Source of the DNA: a virus
Length of the DNA stretch: 45,229 nucleotides
IMG/VR virus record: IMGVR_UViG_3300043775_003573
Coordinates: 1-45,229 of that record
Strand: one strand, 5' to 3'
This document shows, one piece after another, positions 7,392 through 15,516 of the stretch (position 1 is its first letter; the number at the start of each line of letters is the position of its first letter). A model generated the notes under the pieces. It was not told where the DNA came from. It saw only the letters and a program-made list of their open reading frames with translations, and searched no databases. A program made the position numbers and the translations under genes.

Positions 7392-7688
7392 ATGAACTCA
7401 AAAACATTAAAATACGGACTTATTGGTGGGGCGGTTTTAGTAGCTATATACATCTTTAATAAAAAAAGTTTTAAAGGCACATCACAAGACCCTAATATAG
7501 ACGAGCCTAGCGCAGTTGCAGACAAGGACAAATATTTGTCATTAGGTTCAACTGGTTTGGAAGTTATGTTGCTACAAAAAGCTCTTGGAAATCTTGCAGT
7601 AGATGGTATTTTTGGAGTTAAAACACAAGCTAGATTAAAAGAGGTAAAAGGGCTTAGTTTAATCACACTTAATCAATTAAATAAATAA
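7392..7688 (+). CDS. Membrane-anchored peptidoglycan-binding protein
   Basis: 98 aa: membrane segment 7-21, then KKSFKG, then a PG_binding_1-type domain at about 40-92. The family signature LSLGSTGLEVMLLQKAL-x3-VDGIFGVKTQARLKE is plain (LxxGSxGxxVxxLQ, then DGxFGxxT). Such domains bind peptidoglycan and usually sit on cell-wall hydrolases; here the domain is alone on an anchor. It could dock the viral membrane to the wall during entry, or be part of lysis together with the HExxH protease. Confidence 0.75.
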   Translation: MNSKTLKYGLIGGAVLVAIYIFNKKSFKGTSQDPNIDEPSAVADKDKYLSLGSTGLEVMLLQKALGNLAVDGIFGVKTQARLKEVKGLSLITLNQLNK

Positions 7689-7691
7689 AAA

Positions 7692-7910
7692 ATGAATCGC
7701 AAATCATTTTATATATTAGGAGGTTCGTTAGCCGTTATTATTGCCGTTTTGTATTTCACAAAAAACAAGGCTATAATAGTTAAAAAAGAAGAGCGAGTTG
7801 TCACTGGGGGTCAATCAGCGACTATACCACCAATGGAAGCTCCGACTTTAAGAACTCCTCCTTTAGTTGGAGATGTTTGGCTTACTCTCAAAGGAATATT
7901 TAATAAATAA
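7692..7910 (+). CDS. N-anchored small membrane protein
   Basis: 72 aa. Membrane segment 6-22 (FYILGGSLAVIIAVLYF), basic TKNKA, then a short Pro/Thr-rich tail ending GDVWLTLKGIFNK, which looks like an amphipathic helix. Starts 3 nt after the previous stop. No family recognised. Confidence 0.6.
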   Translation: MNRKSFYILGGSLAVIIAVLYFTKNKAIIVKKEERVVTGGQSATIPPMEAPTLRTPPLVGDVWLTLKGIFNK

Positions 7911-7927
7911 CAATTAAAACAATAAAA

Positions 7928-8191
7928 ATGGATGACAAAAAATTTAAAATAGCAGGATTGTTGATTTTAGCTGTTGGGGCTTATTTCTTATATTCAAGGG
8001 TAAAGCTTAATCAAAAAGTTGGAGATGTGGACGCTATTATTTCTTCTGGAAATTCTTCTAACAAGCCAGTTTTACTTACGTTCCAAAAAGAATTTCTTTC
8101 TGCATGGGCTAGTGCTATAAAACAAAGTATCCCTACGTTTGTATTTGAGAATAAAACATACAACACTAAAGGCGGAAAAGCAATTAAATAA
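7928..8191 (+). CDS. N-anchored membrane protein with KTYNTKGGKA tail
   Basis: 87 aa. Membrane segment 6-22, then a polar helical region and the C-terminal phrase FVFENKTYNTKGGKAIK. That phrase resembles short conserved tails I associate with small virion proteins of Flavobacterium phages. Topology as for the neighbours. Function unknown. Confidence 0.55.
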   Translation: MDDKKFKIAGLLILAVGAYFLYSRVKLNQKVGDVDAIISSGNSSNKPVLLTFQKEFLSAWASAIKQSIPTFVFENKTYNTKGGKAIK

Positions 8192-8202
8192 AAAATATAA
8201 AA

Positions 8203-8712
8203 ATGGAATCTAAATTTATATCAAAAGCAGGTGATTTTATTGCTAATAATAAAAAGCCATTAATATATGTGGGAGGTGCTATTGCAATTGTTGTAATAGG
8301 GTATTCCATTATTAGAAAATTGCAAGGTGGTATTGGCTCATTTCTAAAAGACAAAAGTGTCGGAGCAAAAGACTTTGTGCCAGTTCAGGTAGATGTTGCA
8401 AAATCTACAATTTCAGATGCCATTGCTAATAACTATGCAAATCAATTGTTTAACGCTATGGATGGTTTTGGAACTAATTCAAGTGCAATTTACGAGATTA
8501 TAAATAAGCTACAGCAAAAGGAAGATTTTAGAAAAGTGTACAACTCTTTTGGAAGAAAAAGTTACTACATAGACGGAAGTCCTACTGCAAGCGCTTATAT
8601 TTTTGGTTACAAAAACCTAGATTTAATCGAATGGTTGGATAAAGAAGTTGGGTACTCGAATCCATTAACATACAACTTAGTTAAAAAAACAATTAAAAAC
8701 GCAAATTTATAA
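8203..8712 (+). CDS. N-anchored protein with annexin-like GT motif
   Basis: 169 aa. The membrane segment is slightly internal (18-37) after a polar N-terminus. Residues 85-169 hold LFNAMDGFGTNSSAIYEII, then DFRKVYNSFG and LDLIEWLDKEV. The pattern L-x2-AM-x-G-x-GT-x5-I, then V-x3-FG, then a hydrophobic helix and E, matches the rhythm of an annexin repeat (a helical, lipid- or Ca-binding unit) and of similar segments in Bacteroidota phage proteins. Similarity by eye only. A membrane-apposed role in the virion would fit. Confidence 0.5.
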   Translation: MESKFISKAGDFIANNKKPLIYVGGAIAIVVIGYSIIRKLQGGIGSFLKDKSVGAKDFVPVQVDVAKSTISDAIANNYANQLFNAMDGFGTNSSAIYEIINKLQQKEDFRKVYNSFGRKSYYIDGSPTASAYIFGYKNLDLIEWLDKEVGYSNPLTYNLVKKTIKNANL

Positions 8713-8716
8713 AAAA

Positions 8717-9610
8717 ATGAGAAAAACATTAGCAAAAAAAATGCCTTCTAAAGCATCTTCACCAACTAGCGGTGTTTTATTTAAACCATCAAAAGTTTTA
8801 GGTGTAAAAGTTCCAAGACCAGAAAAAAATAAAATTCAGCCAAGAATTTTAGGCGGAAAAATTGCACGACCATCCTCAAAATTAGTTGCGGATATTTCTT
8901 TAGGGCTAACACCTAAAAAGTCAAATGCAAATTTACCTAGCACAAGTTTAGCATCTTTATCTGATTGCGAACAAAAAGCAAGGCAAAAAATGTCGAATAT
9001 GAGATTCATATCAGCTAAAGCTATGAGTGATTACAAAACAGACTTTATAGCTAAATGTATGGGCGTAAAAACAGTACTGCCAGTACCGCAAAGTATTCCA
9101 CAAAAAGAACAAGAAAATAAATATTCGCAGATGTTAAGTATGATACCTAATGAGTTTGTAATTAAGTCAAGTGGCTATAATACATCTTACTATAAAGGCA
9201 AATCTAATATTCATACAAAATTAAGCGCTACAACGGTTGGGATTGGTACTGGTTCTCCAATACAAATTTCTAATGAAGAATTTATAGATGCTTACAGTCA
9301 ATTTTTGAAACAACCAAAAGTAATGATGCCGATAATGCCATCAGCGCCATCAGCGCTATCAGCGCCATCAGCGCCATCAGCGCCATCAGAAATAACATCA
9401 GATTCAGAGTTAGAGCAAGAGCAAGAGTTAGAAACTATTACTCCTAGTAATTCTGCTGATACTGTTGCTCCTATTAATCCTACTAATAATGGCACATCCA
9501 ACATTCAAGTTAATAGTGCGCCTAAAACAAAAAAAACTAATTACTTATTGTATTTTGTTTTGGCTATTTCTAGCGTAATAGTTTTAAAAAAATTTTTAAA
9601 AAAAAAATAA
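8717..9610 (+). CDS. Tail-anchored protein with VADISLGL motif
   Basis: 297 aa with reversed anchoring: a basic Ser/Pro-rich N-terminus, [10 protein letters not shown] at about 56-65, a helical region with cysteines, a central domain, an in-frame SAP repeat (about 209-223), an acidic EQEQELE stretch, and one membrane segment near 275-291 followed by KKFLKKK. The VADISLGL motif is the same short motif that recurs in the N-anchored paralogues from 9754 onward, linking this gene to that family. Confidence 0.55.
   Translation: MRKTLAKKMPSKASSPTSGVLFKPSKVLGVKVPRPEKNKIQPRILGGKIARPSSKLVADISLGLTPKKSNANLPSTSLASLSDCEQKARQKMSNMRFISAKAMSDYKTDFIAKCMGVKTVLPVPQSIPQKEQENKYSQMLSMIPNEFVIKSSGYNTSYYKGKSNIHTKLSATTVGIGTGSPIQISNEEFIDAYSQFLKQPKVMMPIMPSAPSALSAPSAPSAPSEITSDSELEQEQELETITPSNSADTVAPINPTNNGTSNIQVNSAPKTKKTNYLLYFVLAISSVIVLKKFLKKK
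9341..9385 (+). repeat. 5 x 9-nt tandem repeat (TCAGCGCCA)
   Basis: Five head-to-tail copies, the second with one substitution (TCAGCGCTA), encode SAP/SAL units in the linker of the gene at 8717. The unit length preserves frame. Confidence 0.85.
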
Positions 9611-9611
9611 T

Positions 9612-9743
9612 ATGAAAAGCTCAACAATTTTATTAGTCGTTGGTGGATTAGCAATAGGTTATTTATATTTAGAAAATAAAAAACCACAATCTACCGTATC
9701 AAAAAAAGTCAAGCAAATCAATCAAAAGCTAAAACAACTTTAA
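9612..9743 (+). CDS. 43-aa short member of the MKSST anchor family
   Basis: ATG at 9612, in the TAATATG junction typical of this array. [20 protein letters not shown] is the family anchor and [12 protein letters not shown] the start of the linker. It then stops after a lysine-rich helix, lacking the VADxSLGL and NALGYK parts. It is either a truncated paralogue or a minimal anchor peptide like those at 4647-5053. Confidence 0.55.
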   Translation: MKSSTILLVVGGLAIGYLYLENKKPQSTVSKKVKQINQKLKQL

Positions 9744-9753
9744 AAAAAATAAG

Positions 9754-10935
9754 ATGAAAAATTCAACAATTTTATTAGGCGTAGGTGGATTAGCAATAGC
9801 GTATTTTTATTTAAAAAATAAAAAACCACTATCTACTACATCGACAACTCAAACAAATGAACCAACAGGTTCAACAGGTTCAACAGGTTCAACAGGTTCA
9901 ACAGGTTCAACAGGTTCAACAGGTTCAACAGGTTCAACAAGTTCAACAGGGTCAACAGGGTCAACAGGGTCAACAGGGTCAACAGGGTCAACAGGGTCAA
10001 CAGGGTCAACAGGGTCAACAGGGTCAACAGGGTCAACAGGGTCAACAGGGTCAACAGCATTAGTGGAAGAAATGGAAGAAATGGAACCAACGGTACAAAC
10101 ATCACCAACGGTACAAATACCTCCAACGGTACAAATACCTCCAACGGTACAAACATCACCAACGGTACAAATACCTCCAACGGTACAAATATCTCCAACG
10201 GTACAAACATTACCAACGGTACAAACATCACCAACGGTACAAACATTACCAACGGTACAAATACCTCCAATAATTATACCTTCTGTGGCTGATATTTCTT
10301 TAGGATTACAACCTATAACTACAACTACAAAACCTACAGTAGACACGGTTGTATCGGCATTTGCAGAAACGCAAACTGAAAACTATAAAAAAGCAAGAGA
10401 ATTGTCAAGAAATATTAGCGCTCTTTTAATTAAAGTTGATTTATACAAAACTAAGAAAACTAAAAATAAAATCAGAAACGAAATATCAGATAAAACAAAG
10501 CAAGCAAATGCTTTGGGGTACAAAATATTGCCTTACGGTGAAATTGTAGCATTGAACGCTGTTGCAGATATTTCTTTAGGATTAAAACCAACAACCGCTA
10601 ACACACCAAGTTTTTTGACAAGAATTTTAGGAGGAACACTTACACCAAGTGCTTTAACTCAAGCAAGTAGTATGTCAACTCCAGCAAGTAGTGTGAAAAC
10701 TCTACCAAGTTTTTTAGGAGGAGGACGAAGTATTACACCAAGTGTTTTAACTCAAGCAAGTAGTATGTCAACTCCAGCAAGTAGTGTATCAACTCCAATA
10801 AATAGTATAAAAATTTTCGGAGGAAGAGTAATTCCAGTAAGCCCAACAAGTAGTGTAAAAACTCCGCCAATTTTTTTAGGGGGGCGAACAAGCGCAACAA
10901 CAAATAGTTTTCTGTCAAAATTAAAAAGAAGATAA
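9754..10935 (+). CDS. Large MKSST-family anchored repeat protein
   Basis: 393 aa. N-terminal anchor (4-20) plus KNKKP; 21 Gly-Ser-Thr units; an acidic [11 protein letters not shown] hinge; ten PTVQ-(T/I)-x units; [10 protein letters not shown]; a helical region [19 protein letters not shown]; the [13 protein letters not shown] box; then, unlike the shorter members, a second [10 protein letters not shown] and a further 120-residue Ser/Thr/Pro region with repeated FLGGG and TPASSV phrases. The low-complexity part would be an extended, possibly glycosylated stalk. Followed after 1 nt by a near-copy. The long frames on the opposite strand here are repeat artefacts. Confidence 0.65.
   Translation: MKNSTILLGVGGLAIAYFYLKNKKPLSTTSTTQTNEPTGSTGSTGSTGSTGSTGSTGSTGSTSSTGSTGSTGSTGSTGSTGSTGSTGSTGSTGSTGSTGSTALVEEMEEMEPTVQTSPTVQIPPTVQIPPTVQTSPTVQIPPTVQISPTVQTLPTVQTSPTVQTLPTVQIPPIIIPSVADISLGLQPITTTTKPTVDTVVSAFAETQTENYKKARELSRNISALLIKVDLYKTKKTKNKIRNEISDKTKQANALGYKILPYGEIVALNAVADISLGLKPTTANTPSFLTRILGGTLTPSALTQASSMSTPASSVKTLPSFLGGGRSITPSVLTQASSMSTPASSVSTPINSIKIFGGRVIPVSPTSSVKTPPIFLGGRTSATTNSFLSKLKRR
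9868..10056 (+). repeat. 21 x 9-nt tandem repeat (GST codons)
   Basis: Eight GGTTCAACA units, one AGTTCAACA, then twelve GGGTCAACA units run without interruption and encode Gly-Ser-Thr. The third-base change propagating through one half shows stepwise expansion by slippage or unequal recombination. Confidence 0.95.
10087..10266 (+). repeat. 10 x 18-nt tandem repeat (PTVQ codons)
   Basis: Ten copies of an 18-nt unit beginning CCAACGGTACAAA encode PTVQ followed by TS, IP, IS or TL. Four matching copies occur in the next gene. Confidence 0.95.
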
Positions 10936-10936
10936 T

Positions 10937-11863
10937 ATGAAAAGTTCAACAATATTAGGGGTTGGGATAATATCAGTAGTTGGTGTGGGTGCGTATTTTT
11001 ATTTAAAAAATAAAAAACCACTATCGACAACATCGACAACAGGGTCAACAGGGTCAACAGGGTCAACAGGGTCAACAGGGTCAACAGGGTCAACAGGGTC
11101 AACAGGGTCAACAGCATTAGTGGAAGAAATGGAAGAAATGGAACCAACGGTACAAACATCACCAACGGTACAAACATCGCCAACGGTACAAACATCGCCA
11201 ACGGTACAAACATCGCCAACAATTACACCTTCTGTGGCTGATATTTCTTTAGGATTACAACCTATAACTACAACTACAAAACCTACAGTAGACACGGTTG
11301 TATCGGCATTTGCAGAAACGCAAACTGAAAACTATAAAAAAGCAAGAGAATTGTCAAGAAATATTAGCGCTCTTTTAATTAAAGTTGATTTATACAAAAC
11401 TAAGAAAACTAAAAATAAAATCAGAAACGAAATATCAGATAAAACAAAGCAAGCAAATGCTTTGGGGTACAAAATATTGCCTTACGGTGAAATTGTAGCA
11501 TTGAACGCTGTTGCAGATATTTCTTTAGGATTAAAACCAACAACCGCTAACACACCAAGTTTTTTGACAAAAATTCTTGGACGAACACTTACACCAAGTG
11601 TTTTAACTCAAGCAAGTAGTATGTCAACTCCAGCAAGTAGTGTGAAAACTCTACCAAGTTTTTTAGGAGGAGGACGAAGTATTACACCAAGTGTTTTAAC
11701 TCAAGCAAGTAGTGTATCAACTCCAATAAATAGTATAAAAATTTTCGGAGGAAGAGTAATTCCAGTAAGCCCAACAAGTAGTGTAAAAACTCCGCCAATT
11801 TTTTTAGGAGGACGAACAAGCGCAACAACAAATACTTTTCTGTCAAAAGTAAAAAGAAGATAA
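10937..11863 (+). CDS. Tandem duplicate of the large anchored repeat protein
   Basis: 308 aa with the same order of parts as the gene at 9754: anchor, GST stalk (only 8 units), [10 protein letters not shown] hinge, 4 PTVQ units, [10 protein letters not shown], helical region, [13 protein letters not shown], second [10 protein letters not shown], Ser/Thr/Pro tail ending KVKRR. From the first VADISLGL to the second the DNA is essentially identical to the upstream copy, so the duplication or conversion is recent. The two genes differ mainly in stalk length. Confidence 0.65.
   Translation: MKSSTILGVGIISVVGVGAYFYLKNKKPLSTTSTTGSTGSTGSTGSTGSTGSTGSTGSTALVEEMEEMEPTVQTSPTVQTSPTVQTSPTVQTSPTITPSVADISLGLQPITTTTKPTVDTVVSAFAETQTENYKKARELSRNISALLIKVDLYKTKKTKNKIRNEISDKTKQANALGYKILPYGEIVALNAVADISLGLKPTTANTPSFLTKILGRTLTPSVLTQASSMSTPASSVKTLPSFLGGGRSITPSVLTQASSVSTPINSIKIFGGRVIPVSPTSSVKTPPIFLGGRTSATTNTFLSKVKRR
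11042..11113 (+). repeat. 8 x 9-nt tandem repeat (GGGTCAACA)
   Basis: Eight perfect units encode Gly-Ser-Thr, homologous to the 21-unit array in the upstream copy. Confidence 0.95.
11144..11215 (+). repeat. 4 x 18-nt tandem repeat (PTVQTS)
   Basis: Four units starting CCAACGGTACAAACATC encode PTVQTS. They are homologous to the ten-unit array at 10087. Confidence 0.95.
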
Positions 11864-11864
11864 T

Positions 11865-12197
11865 ATGAAAAGTTCAACAGTATTAGGAATTGGCTTATTA
11901 GCAGTACTCGGAGTAGGGGCTTATATTTATTTAAAAAATAAAAAAGCAACCAAATCAAGTGTAACTTTACCTAGCACAAAAAACACATCAAATACAACAG
12001 GCGTTAAAACTTCTTTGTCGGATGATTCTTTAGGATTAAAACCAACTCCAACAAATATTGCAAAAACTTCTGTGTCGGATGCTTCTTTAGGATTAGAACC
12101 AACCCCAACAAGTAGTGTAAAAACTCGACCAATTTTTTTAGGGGGGCAAACAAATCCAGCAATAAGTATGATAATGTCAAAAGTAAAAAGAAGATAA
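11865..12197 (+). CDS. Short MKSST-family member with two SLGL motifs
   Basis: 110 aa. The anchor MKSSTVLGIGLLAVLGVGAY is encoded by DNA also found almost unchanged at 12681, 13220, 13753 and 14337. After KNKKATK the linker carries two SLGL motifs (DDSLGLKPT and VSDASLGLEPT) and ends with the FLGG/KVKRR tail of the two large genes. The NALGYK box is missing, so this looks like a fusion of an anchor to the tail of the preceding type. Confidence 0.6.
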   Translation: MKSSTVLGIGLLAVLGVGAYIYLKNKKATKSSVTLPSTKNTSNTTGVKTSLSDDSLGLKPTPTNIAKTSVSDASLGLEPTPTSSVKTRPIFLGGQTNPAISMIMSKVKRR

Positions 12198-12198
12198 T

Positions 12199-12669
12199 AT
12201 GAAAAGCTCAACAATATTAGGTCTTGGGATAATATCAGTAATTGGGGTGGGTACTTATATTTACTTAAAAAGTGGTAAAATACCATTTTTAGATAAATTT
12301 TTAGGAGAACTTTCTCCAACAAGCGGTAAAGTAAATAACACGGGAAGTACAACAGCTACAACAGGCAGTACAACAACTCCAACAAGCAATAAACCAACAA
12401 ATACAGCTTCTGTAGCTGATATTTCTTTAGGATTACAGCCTAAACCTACAGTAGATACAGTTGTTTCAGCATTTTCAGAAACACAAACTGAAAACTATAA
12501 AAAAGCAAGAGAATTGTCAAGAAATATTAGCGCTCTTTTAATTAAAGTTGATTTATACAAAACTAAGAAAACTAAAAATAAAATCAGAAACGAAATATCA
12601 GATAAAACAAAGCAAGCAAATGCTTTGGGTTACAAAATATTGCCTTACGGTGAAATCGAAAAAATGTAA
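12199..12669 (+). CDS. MKSST-family anchored protein
   Basis: 156 aa. Anchor (MKSSTILGLGIISVIGVGTY), an insert SGKIPFLDKFLGELSPTSGK also present at 13753, a Thr-rich linker, [11 protein letters not shown], then the same helical region as in the large genes ([19 protein letters not shown]) and the full C-terminal box [16 protein letters not shown]. Shows the standard family layout: constant anchor, linker, motif, middle helix, constant end. Confidence 0.65.
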   Translation: MKSSTILGLGIISVIGVGTYIYLKSGKIPFLDKFLGELSPTSGKVNNTGSTTATTGSTTTPTSNKPTNTASVADISLGLQPKPTVDTVVSAFSETQTENYKKARELSRNISALLIKVDLYKTKKTKNKIRNEISDKTKQANALGYKILPYGEIEKM

Positions 12670-12680
12670 ATTAAAATAAT

Positions 12681-13208
12681 ATGAAAAGTTCAACAGTATT
12701 AGGAATTGGCTTATTAGCAGTACTCGGAGTAGGGGCTTATATTTATTTAAAACGTAAAAAAGAAACCACATCAAGTGTAACTGCACCTAGCACAAAAAAA
12801 ACATCACCAACGGTACAAACATCGCCAACGGTACAAACATCGCCAACAATTACACCTTCTGTGGCGGATGCTTCTTTGGGTTTACAACCTAAAGCAACAA
12901 TAGATACTGTTGTTTCAGCATTTTCAGAAACACAAACTGAAAACTATAAAAAAGCTAAAGTAATATCTAAAGAAATTGAAGTTTTGACTAATACTTTAAG
13001 AAATTTAGAAATTGATAAGAAAAAAGAAAGTTCTAAGCCTTTTACAACGGGAAATTATATGGCTGGCGTGAGGGCTAATGCTGGTAAAAATGTGGCTAGT
13101 ATTATATTTGCAATTAGAAGTGTTCAAAAACAAATGTCAGAAAAAACAGCTCAAGCAAATGCTTTAGGTTACAAAATATTACCTTATGGCGAAATCGAAA
13201 AAATGTAA
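12681..13208 (+). CDS. MKSST-family anchored protein
   Basis: 175 aa: anchor, KRKKETTSS linker with two PTVQTS units, VADASLGLQPKATIDTVVSA, then a variable charged helical middle (KAKVISKEIEVLTNTLRNLE onward) and the C-terminal [16 protein letters not shown]. The middle resembles a coiled coil and differs from that of the gene at 12199 while both ends are kept. Confidence 0.65.
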   Translation: MKSSTVLGIGLLAVLGVGAYIYLKRKKETTSSVTAPSTKKTSPTVQTSPTVQTSPTITPSVADASLGLQPKATIDTVVSAFSETQTENYKKAKVISKEIEVLTNTLRNLEIDKKKESSKPFTTGNYMAGVRANAGKNVASIIFAIRSVQKQMSEKTAQANALGYKILPYGEIEKM

Positions 13209-13219
13209 ATTAAAATAAT

Positions 13220-13711
13220 ATGAAAAGTTCAACAGTATTAGGAATTGGATTATTAGCAGTACTCGGAGTAGGGGCTTATATTTATTTAAAAAATAAAAAA
13301 GCAACCACATCAAGTGTAACTGTACCTAGCACAAAAAAAACATCAAATACAACAAGCGTTACACCTTCTGTGGCGGATGCTTCTTTGGGTTTACAACCTA
13401 AAGCAACAATAGATACTGTTGTTTCAGCATTTTCAGAAACACAAACTGAAAACTATAAAAAAGCTAAAGTAATATCCAAAGAGGTTGAAGTTTTGAATAA
13501 TAGATTAAGAACTTTAAACAGTGATTATGCAAGAGAGAGAAGTAAACCTTTTATAATAGGAAATAGCATGACTGGTTTTAGACCTGATAACAAATCAGCT
13601 CAAATTAAATTACAAATTAATTCTGTTGAAAAACAAATGTCAGAAAAAACAGCTCAAGCAAATGCTTTAGGTTACAAAATATTACCTTATGGCGAAATCG
13701 AAAAAATGTAA
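13220..13711 (+). CDS. MKSST-family anchored protein
   Basis: 163 aa, same layout: anchor, KNKKATTSS linker, VADASLGLQPKATIDTVVSA, a variable helical middle (VEVLNNRLRTLNSDYARERS) and [16 protein letters not shown]. Both flanks are near-identical in DNA to the gene at 12681; the middle about 50 residues diverge. Confidence 0.65.
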   Translation: MKSSTVLGIGLLAVLGVGAYIYLKNKKATTSSVTVPSTKKTSNTTSVTPSVADASLGLQPKATIDTVVSAFSETQTENYKKAKVISKEVEVLNNRLRTLNSDYARERSKPFIIGNSMTGFRPDNKSAQIKLQINSVEKQMSEKTAQANALGYKILPYGEIEKM

Positions 13712-13750
13712 ATTAAAATAATGTAAATTAAAATAATGTAAATTAAAATA
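13706..13750 (+). repeat. 3 x 15-nt repeat over a gene end
   Basis: ATGTAAATTAAAATA occurs three times in a row, beginning with the Met-stop codons of the gene ending at 13711. The same unit occurs twice at 14305-14334 and once after other members, so the spacer has been amplified together with the gene end. Each copy contains a start-stop ATG-TAA pair. Confidence 0.9.
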
Positions 13751-13752
13751 AT

Positions 13753-14310
13753 ATGAAAAGTTCAACAGTATTAGGAATTGGCTTATTAGCAGTACTCGGA
13801 GTAGGGACTTATATTTACTTAAAAAGTGGTAAAATACCATTTTTAGATAAATTTTCAGGAGAACTTTCTCCAACAAGCGGTAAAGTAAATAACACGGGAA
13901 GTACAACAGCCCCAACAAATGGTACAAAAAATCCAAGAAAAGGTTTTTTGACAAAAATTCTTGGACGAACACGTCCAAAAGCAAGCACACCATCCATAGC
14001 TGATACTTCTTTAGGGTTACAGCCTAAAGCTACAATAGATACTGTTATATCTATTGTTTCAGAAACACAAACTGAAAACTATAAAAAAGCTAAAGTGCTA
14101 TCTAAAGATATTGAAGTTTTGATGGTAGAATTGAAAAATGCAGAAAATGAATTAAAAAGTTTTGATTACAAACCTATGACTACTTTTGAAACAAAAGCTC
14201 GTAAAAGGGAAGACATTGCGATAATTAAAAAACGAATGTCAGAAAAAACATCTCAAGCAAATGCTTTAGGTTACAAAATATTACCTTATGGCGAAATCGA
14301 AAAAATGTAA
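13753..14310 (+). CDS. MKSST-family anchored protein
   Basis: 185 aa: anchor, the SGKIPFLDKF-type insert shared with 12199, a GFLTKILGRT phrase shared with the large genes, IADTSLGLQPKATIDTVISI, a variable helical middle (KAKVLSKDIEVLMVELKNAE) and [16 protein letters not shown]. It combines blocks found separately in other members, good evidence for mosaic assembly. Confidence 0.65.
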   Translation: MKSSTVLGIGLLAVLGVGTYIYLKSGKIPFLDKFSGELSPTSGKVNNTGSTTAPTNGTKNPRKGFLTKILGRTRPKASTPSIADTSLGLQPKATIDTVISIVSETQTENYKKAKVLSKDIEVLMVELKNAENELKSFDYKPMTTFETKARKREDIAIIKKRMSEKTSQANALGYKILPYGEIEKM

Positions 14311-14334
14311 ATTAAAATAATGTAAATTAAAATA
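14305..14334 (+). repeat. 2 x 15-nt repeat over a gene end
   Basis: Two copies of ATGTAAATTAAAATA start at the Met-stop codons of the gene ending at 14310. Same unit as at 13706-13750. Confidence 0.85.
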
Positions 14335-14336
14335 AT

Positions 14337-14756
14337 ATGAAAAGTTCAACAGTATTAGGAATTGGCTTATTAGCAGTACTCGGAGTAGGGGCTTATATTT
14401 ATTTAAAACGTAAAAAAGCAACCGAATCAAGTGTAACTGTACCTAGCACAAAAAACACATCAAATACAACAAGCGTTACACCTTCTGTGGCTGATGCTTC
14501 TTTAGGTTTGCCTACAAAAGTAACTGCTAGTGCAGAAGAGCAAAAAAACTATTTGGAAGCAAAAGACTTGGCTAGGATTTTATTACTAGATAATGCGAAG
14601 GTATTTGATAATGAGTTTAAATTATTAATTACAAAATATGGAATTAAATGGAATCCTATGTTGAGGCTTACGAGTATTTGGAGTAAAGCTCAAACTAAAA
14701 GAATAAACGCATTAGGCTACAAAGTGTTGCCTAACTACGATATTGAAAAAATGTAA
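14337..14756 (+). CDS. MKSST-family anchored protein, NYDIEKM type
   Basis: 139 aa: anchor, KRKKATESS linker, VADASLGLPTK, a different helical middle with NYLEAKDLARILLLDNAK and a tryptophan-containing segment, and the variant C-terminal box NALGYKVLPNYDIEKM. The same variant ending is found in the gene at 15517, so two C-terminal subtypes exist (LPYG-(E/L)-IEKM and LPNYDIEKM). Confidence 0.65.
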   Translation: MKSSTVLGIGLLAVLGVGAYIYLKRKKATESSVTVPSTKNTSNTTSVTPSVADASLGLPTKVTASAEEQKNYLEAKDLARILLLDNAKVFDNEFKLLITKYGIKWNPMLRLTSIWSKAQTKRINALGYKVLPNYDIEKM

Positions 14757-14763
14757 ATAAAAT

Positions 14764-15135
14764 ATGGCTCTTAATAAATATACACAACAAGAATTTTCAG
14801 ATTGTATATTACTCGATGCAAAATTGCGTAAGAGTATAATTATTGTTGCTGATTTGCAAAAAAAGAAACTTTCAGGAGGATTTAGTGCAATGGACAATCT
14901 TTTATTGAATCAAGAAATTGAGTTAAAAAATAAAAGGGAAATGGAATTTTCTAAATCATCTTGTGCAAATAAAATTGAGTACAAAAGATTATTAGAAACT
15001 GGTCAAATTACTACTGAAATGGCTAAAAAGCAAGAAGATGACATTTTGCCTAAAAATAACAATGAGCAGTACATTTACATTGGAATAGGAGTAGTTGTAT
15101 TAATAACAAGTTTATATTTAATATTAAAGAAATAA
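14764..15135 (+). CDS. Tail-anchored helical protein
   Basis: 123 aa, not a member of the anchor family. A charged helical N-terminal part (1-95) with two cysteines (C13, C62) precedes a C-terminal membrane segment (about 101-119, IYIGIGVVVLITSLYLIL) and KK. Its stop overlaps the next ATG (TAATG), indicating translational coupling. Function unknown. Confidence 0.6.
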   Translation: MALNKYTQQEFSDCILLDAKLRKSIIIVADLQKKKLSGGFSAMDNLLLNQEIELKNKREMEFSKSSCANKIEYKRLLETGQITTEMAKKQEDDILPKNNNEQYIYIGIGVVVLITSLYLILKK

Positions 15136-15512
15136 TGGCAGTATCATCAAAAGATTTAGCTAAAGAATTTCCATACACCGAAGATTGTGAGTTATTGGCA
15201 AAACAAATTGATTTGCTTGTAATAAACAAAGAATATTGGAGTAGGCAATCTAATAATTCAGAAGCAGACGCTACAAATAATTATTTATCAGCTAAAAGAA
15301 AGTGGTATAATGTCTACGGGTGTCTTTCTAAAGTAAACGCTATAAAAATGAAAGATGTTAGCGGTGTTTTTAATGCTTTTGGCGAAGAAGACAAATTAAG
15401 AATAGAAAAACAAATAGCTTCAGAAGTAAAAAAAAGGAACATTATCGGATTATCAGTGTTAATGGTATCTTTGCTTATGATAATTATTTTAAGTGAGATT
15501 AGAAAAAAATAA
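15135..15512 (+). CDS. Tail-anchored helical protein
   Basis: 125 aa, resembling the upstream gene in design: a helical polar domain with a cysteine pair (ECL-type DCELLAKQI early, GCLSKV in the middle), then a C-terminal membrane segment (about 102-119) and EIRKK. It overlaps the previous stop by one base. The two are probably distant paralogues and may pair in the virion membrane. Confidence 0.6.
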   Translation: MAVSSKDLAKEFPYTEDCELLAKQIDLLVINKEYWSRQSNNSEADATNNYLSAKRKWYNVYGCLSKVNAIKMKDVSGVFNAFGEEDKLRIEKQIASEVKKRNIIGLSVLMVSLLMIIILSEIRKK

Positions 15513-15516
15513 TAAT

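Noticed and set aside
9836-10346. Long open frames on the - strand (144 and 165 codons)
   Set aside because: They consist only of leucine- or valine/proline-type repeats produced by reading the 9-nt and 18-nt coding repeats of the + gene backwards; no leader, no composition of a real protein.
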